7,366 nucleotides of DNA from Acidimicrobiaceae bacterium (GTDB lineage: Bacteria; Actinomycetota; Acidimicrobiia; Acidimicrobiales; RAAP-2). Under the pieces are notes generated by a model. The model did no database searches and was not told where the DNA came from. It was given only the letters and a program-made list of their open reading frames with translations. A program made the translations under genes and the position numbers. The stretch covers positions 1 to 7,366 of the forward strand of contig JAUTXB010000052.1 in the NCBI GenBank assembly GCA_030838245.1, read 5' to 3'. Of this stretch, positions 5,866-7,366 are shown in pieces (the stretch's first letter is position 1; every line of letters begins with the position of its first letter).

Positions 5866-7257
5866 TCAACCGTGCAGGCTCTCGACCCTTCCGGCCGCGA
5901 TGGCCGCAACGAGCTGGGCGTGGTCACGCGTGTTCTGATCGGCGTACAGGCTGGCGAATTGCCTTGTCGCCTTGACGAACTTCGGGCCCTTTCCGATATA
6001 GCTGTCGATGGCCATCGGGTCGCCGGTGCGGGCATGGGCCCGGGCGAGCGTCTCCCCGCAGGCGGTGGCGAACTCGGCCAGCCGAGGAGTCATAAACGTG
6101 GTGGTCGGTATGATCTTCATGTCTCGGAACTGTCGGACGTAGTAGTCCCTCCCGTGCAGTGATCCCCAACCGACGAAGATGTCGGTGGCGCTCTGGACCA
6201 GGCGCTTCCCGTTGATCACTCGGGCTCCATGATGGTCGTGCCGGCTGGGTCGGGCATGGGCCTCGTACACCGAGGGACCGGCCTGTTTGACCTGCAAGAA
6301 CAGCGGGTCAGCCCCAGTCCGCCCCTCGAAGAGGACCAGATAGACCCGCATCCCGACGCTGCCCACCCCCACCACCTGGCGAACGGCGTCAACCGGTGTG
6401 AACCGGTCGAACAGGCTCCGTCTGTCCTCTTGCAAGGTCAGGCGGTAGTCGGCGAGGAGGTGGTCGACCAGATCGTCCTGCTCGTCGTCATCGATCGCCA
6501 CCCGTAGCGGCGGGTCCTCGGTGATTCGCGGGCGGCCATGGGTCATGGCCGCGAGCTTGGCGAAGGCGCCGCGGCTCGTGCGCTTCTTTTTCTGCTTCTC
6601 GATGTGGACCGAGATCTGGCCGCGATCGGCCGGCTCGTAGTAGCCGATCAGACTGTCGACATGGATACCGTCGTACCAGATGTCGAGCTCGGGCATGCGC
6701 GCGTACCGGCGTATGCGCTGCCGGTAGGCCTCGACCGCAGCGGCGACTGCGTCATCGGCTCTCTTTTGCTTAAGCCCGTTCTCGCGTGCCAGGACCACCA
6801 GGCTGGCTGCGAGACGCTTGACGTCCCACTCGAACGGGCCGGGCAGGGTCTCGTCGAAGTCGCGTAGGTCGAACATGAGGTTCCGCTCGGGAGTCGCCCA
6901 GAGCCCGAAGTTGAGGACGTGGGCGTCCCCGCAAAGCTGCACCATGAGCCCGCTGTCGGGTTTGGACGCGAGATCGGCCGCCATCACCGCCGCTGCTCCC
7001 CGGTAGTAATTCCACGGTGAGGCGGCCATGCGCTGGTGGCGGATGGGAAGGAGCTCGGGGACCCGGATCTCGTTCTGGGCCAGGATCGTCTGCAGGGCGT
7101 CGTGCCCGCGCTCGTCCGCCCGCCACTGCCCGAGCTCGGCCCGTCGAGACCGCTCACGGGCGTCCTTGCCGGCGCCTCGTCGCTCACCGCTCGTCGCCGA
7201 CAGATCGTGCAATAAGGCGGGCGGCGGCGTTGCTTCCTCTGTGGCGAACCCGGTCAT
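5866..7257 (-). CDS. DUF2252 family protein, 463 residues, kinase-like motifs
   Basis: A cytosolic protein of unknown function in the DUF2252 family, common in actinobacteria; 463 residues is normal length. Family motifs: WNYYRGAAAVMA (82-93), LCGDAHVLNFG (108-118), FDLRDFDE (129-136), GPFEWDVKRLA (140-150), VVGVGSVGMR (295-304), LFLQVKQA (319-326), ATDIFVGW (357-364) and DYYVRQFRDMK (371-381). GDAH-x2-N followed by DFD resembles the catalytic and metal-binding loops of aminoglycoside-phosphotransferase-like kinases. The Gly-rich GVGSVG and LQVK look like a nucleotide-binding lobe lying after them. I therefore infer a phosphotransferase-like fold, substrate unknown. There is no signal peptide or membrane segment; a charged low-complexity stretch lies at 220-230. 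ATG 7257 is chosen because GAGGGGAGGG precedes it; the frame extends 13 codons further without a better start. It converges on the oxidoreductase gene, stops 3 bases apart, so it is not in that operon. Confidence 0.9.
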   Translation of the reverse strand: MTGFATEEATPPPALLHDLSATSGERRGAGKDARERSRRAELGQWRADERGHDALQTILAQNEIRVPELLPIRHQRMAASPWNYYRGAAAVMAADLASKPDSGLMVQLCGDAHVLNFGLWATPERNLMFDLRDFDETLPGPFEWDVKRLAASLVVLARENGLKQKRADDAVAAAVEAYRQRIRRYARMPELDIWYDGIHVDSLIGYYEPADRGQISVHIEKQKKKRTSRGAFAKLAAMTHGRPRITEDPPLRVAIDDDEQDDLVDHLLADYRLTLQEDRRSLFDRFTPVDAVRQVVGVGSVGMRVYLVLFEGRTGADPLFLQVKQAGPSVYEAHARPSRHDHHGARVINGKRLVQSATDIFVGWGSLHGRDYYVRQFRDMKIIPTTTFMTPRLAEFATACGETLARAHARTGDPMAIDSYIGKGPKFVKATRQFASLYADQNTRDHAQLVAAIAAGRVESLHG

Positions 7258-7261
7258 GGTG

Positions 7262-7271
7262 CCCTCCCCTC
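7262..7271 (-). promoter_or_regulatory. Ribosome binding site that fixes the DUF2252 start
   Basis: GAGGGGAGGG on the minus strand ends 4 bases before the ATG at 7257, with the AGGGG part about 8 bases away. It decides for 7257 over the upstream start at 7296. Confidence 0.6.
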
Positions 7272-7275
7272 GAAC

Positions 7276-7296
7276 GTGGGCAGTGAGCGTGCCCAC
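7276..7296. repeat. Inverted repeat in the leader of the DUF2252 gene
   Basis: GTGGGC (7276-7281) and GCCCAC (7291-7296) form a perfect 6-base inverted repeat around 9 bases, 19 bases upstream of the start. It could be an operator or a leader hairpin; there is no T-run. The rest of 7258-7366 shows no gene start on either strand and no promoter I can defend. Confidence 0.3.
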
Positions 7297-7366
7297 AGCT
7301 CGCAGCCGGCCTACCCGAGCGAACCGTACCCCAGGAGTTCCCAGGTCAGCGATGTGGACGTCAGCC

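Noticed and set aside
7297..7366. Start of another gene at the right edge
   Set aside because: No frame on either strand combines a start, a ribosome binding site and plausible protein sequence in these 70 bases.

Overview
The window reads as chromosomal DNA from a high-GC actinobacterium. The evidence is strong G/C preference at third codon positions in the three large genes, GTG starts, an actinobacterial-looking phenylalanine/leucine-type amino acid dehydrogenase and a DUF2252 protein. An Acidimicrobiia-like source would fit, but I cannot fix the genus by eye.

Left edge (1-569): an accessory-looking junction. A minus-strand gene starts at 85 behind an excellent ribosome binding site and runs off the window. 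Its 28 visible residues resemble the N-terminus of the sporadically distributed DUF6119/TIGR04141 family. About 275 bases without a recognisable gene follow, then a plus-strand fragment (about 360-557) that looks like the last blade of a Kelch/beta-propeller protein.

Centre (570-5862): a compact amino acid catabolism module. An Lrp/AsnC-family regulator (570-1061, minus) is divergent from an NAD-dependent Phe/Leu/Val dehydrogenase (1194-2243, plus). The same strand continues into a fused IorA-IorB indolepyruvate ferredoxin oxidoreductase (2368-5862). The 132-base divergent region is AT-rich compared with its surroundings and carries two palindromic elements and two sets of short direct repeats, so it is the likely operator. 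The inferred pathway is: the dehydrogenase deaminates an aromatic (or branched) amino acid to its 2-oxo acid, the oxidoreductase converts that acid to an acyl- or arylacetyl-CoA with reduction of ferredoxin, and the Lrp-type protein senses the amino acid and controls both genes.

Right part (5866-7366): a DUF2252 gene on the minus strand converges on the oxidoreductase gene with only 3 bases between the stop codons. Its kinase-like motifs occur in an order suggesting a permuted aminoglycoside-phosphotransferase-like fold. The last 109 bases are its leader, with a good ribosome binding site and a short inverted repeat.

I saw no rRNA, tRNA, CRISPR array, transposase or convincing rho-independent terminator. 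The best candidates for something new are the arylpyruvate module with its operator, the permuted motif order in the DUF2252 protein, and the DUF6119-like start at the left edge.
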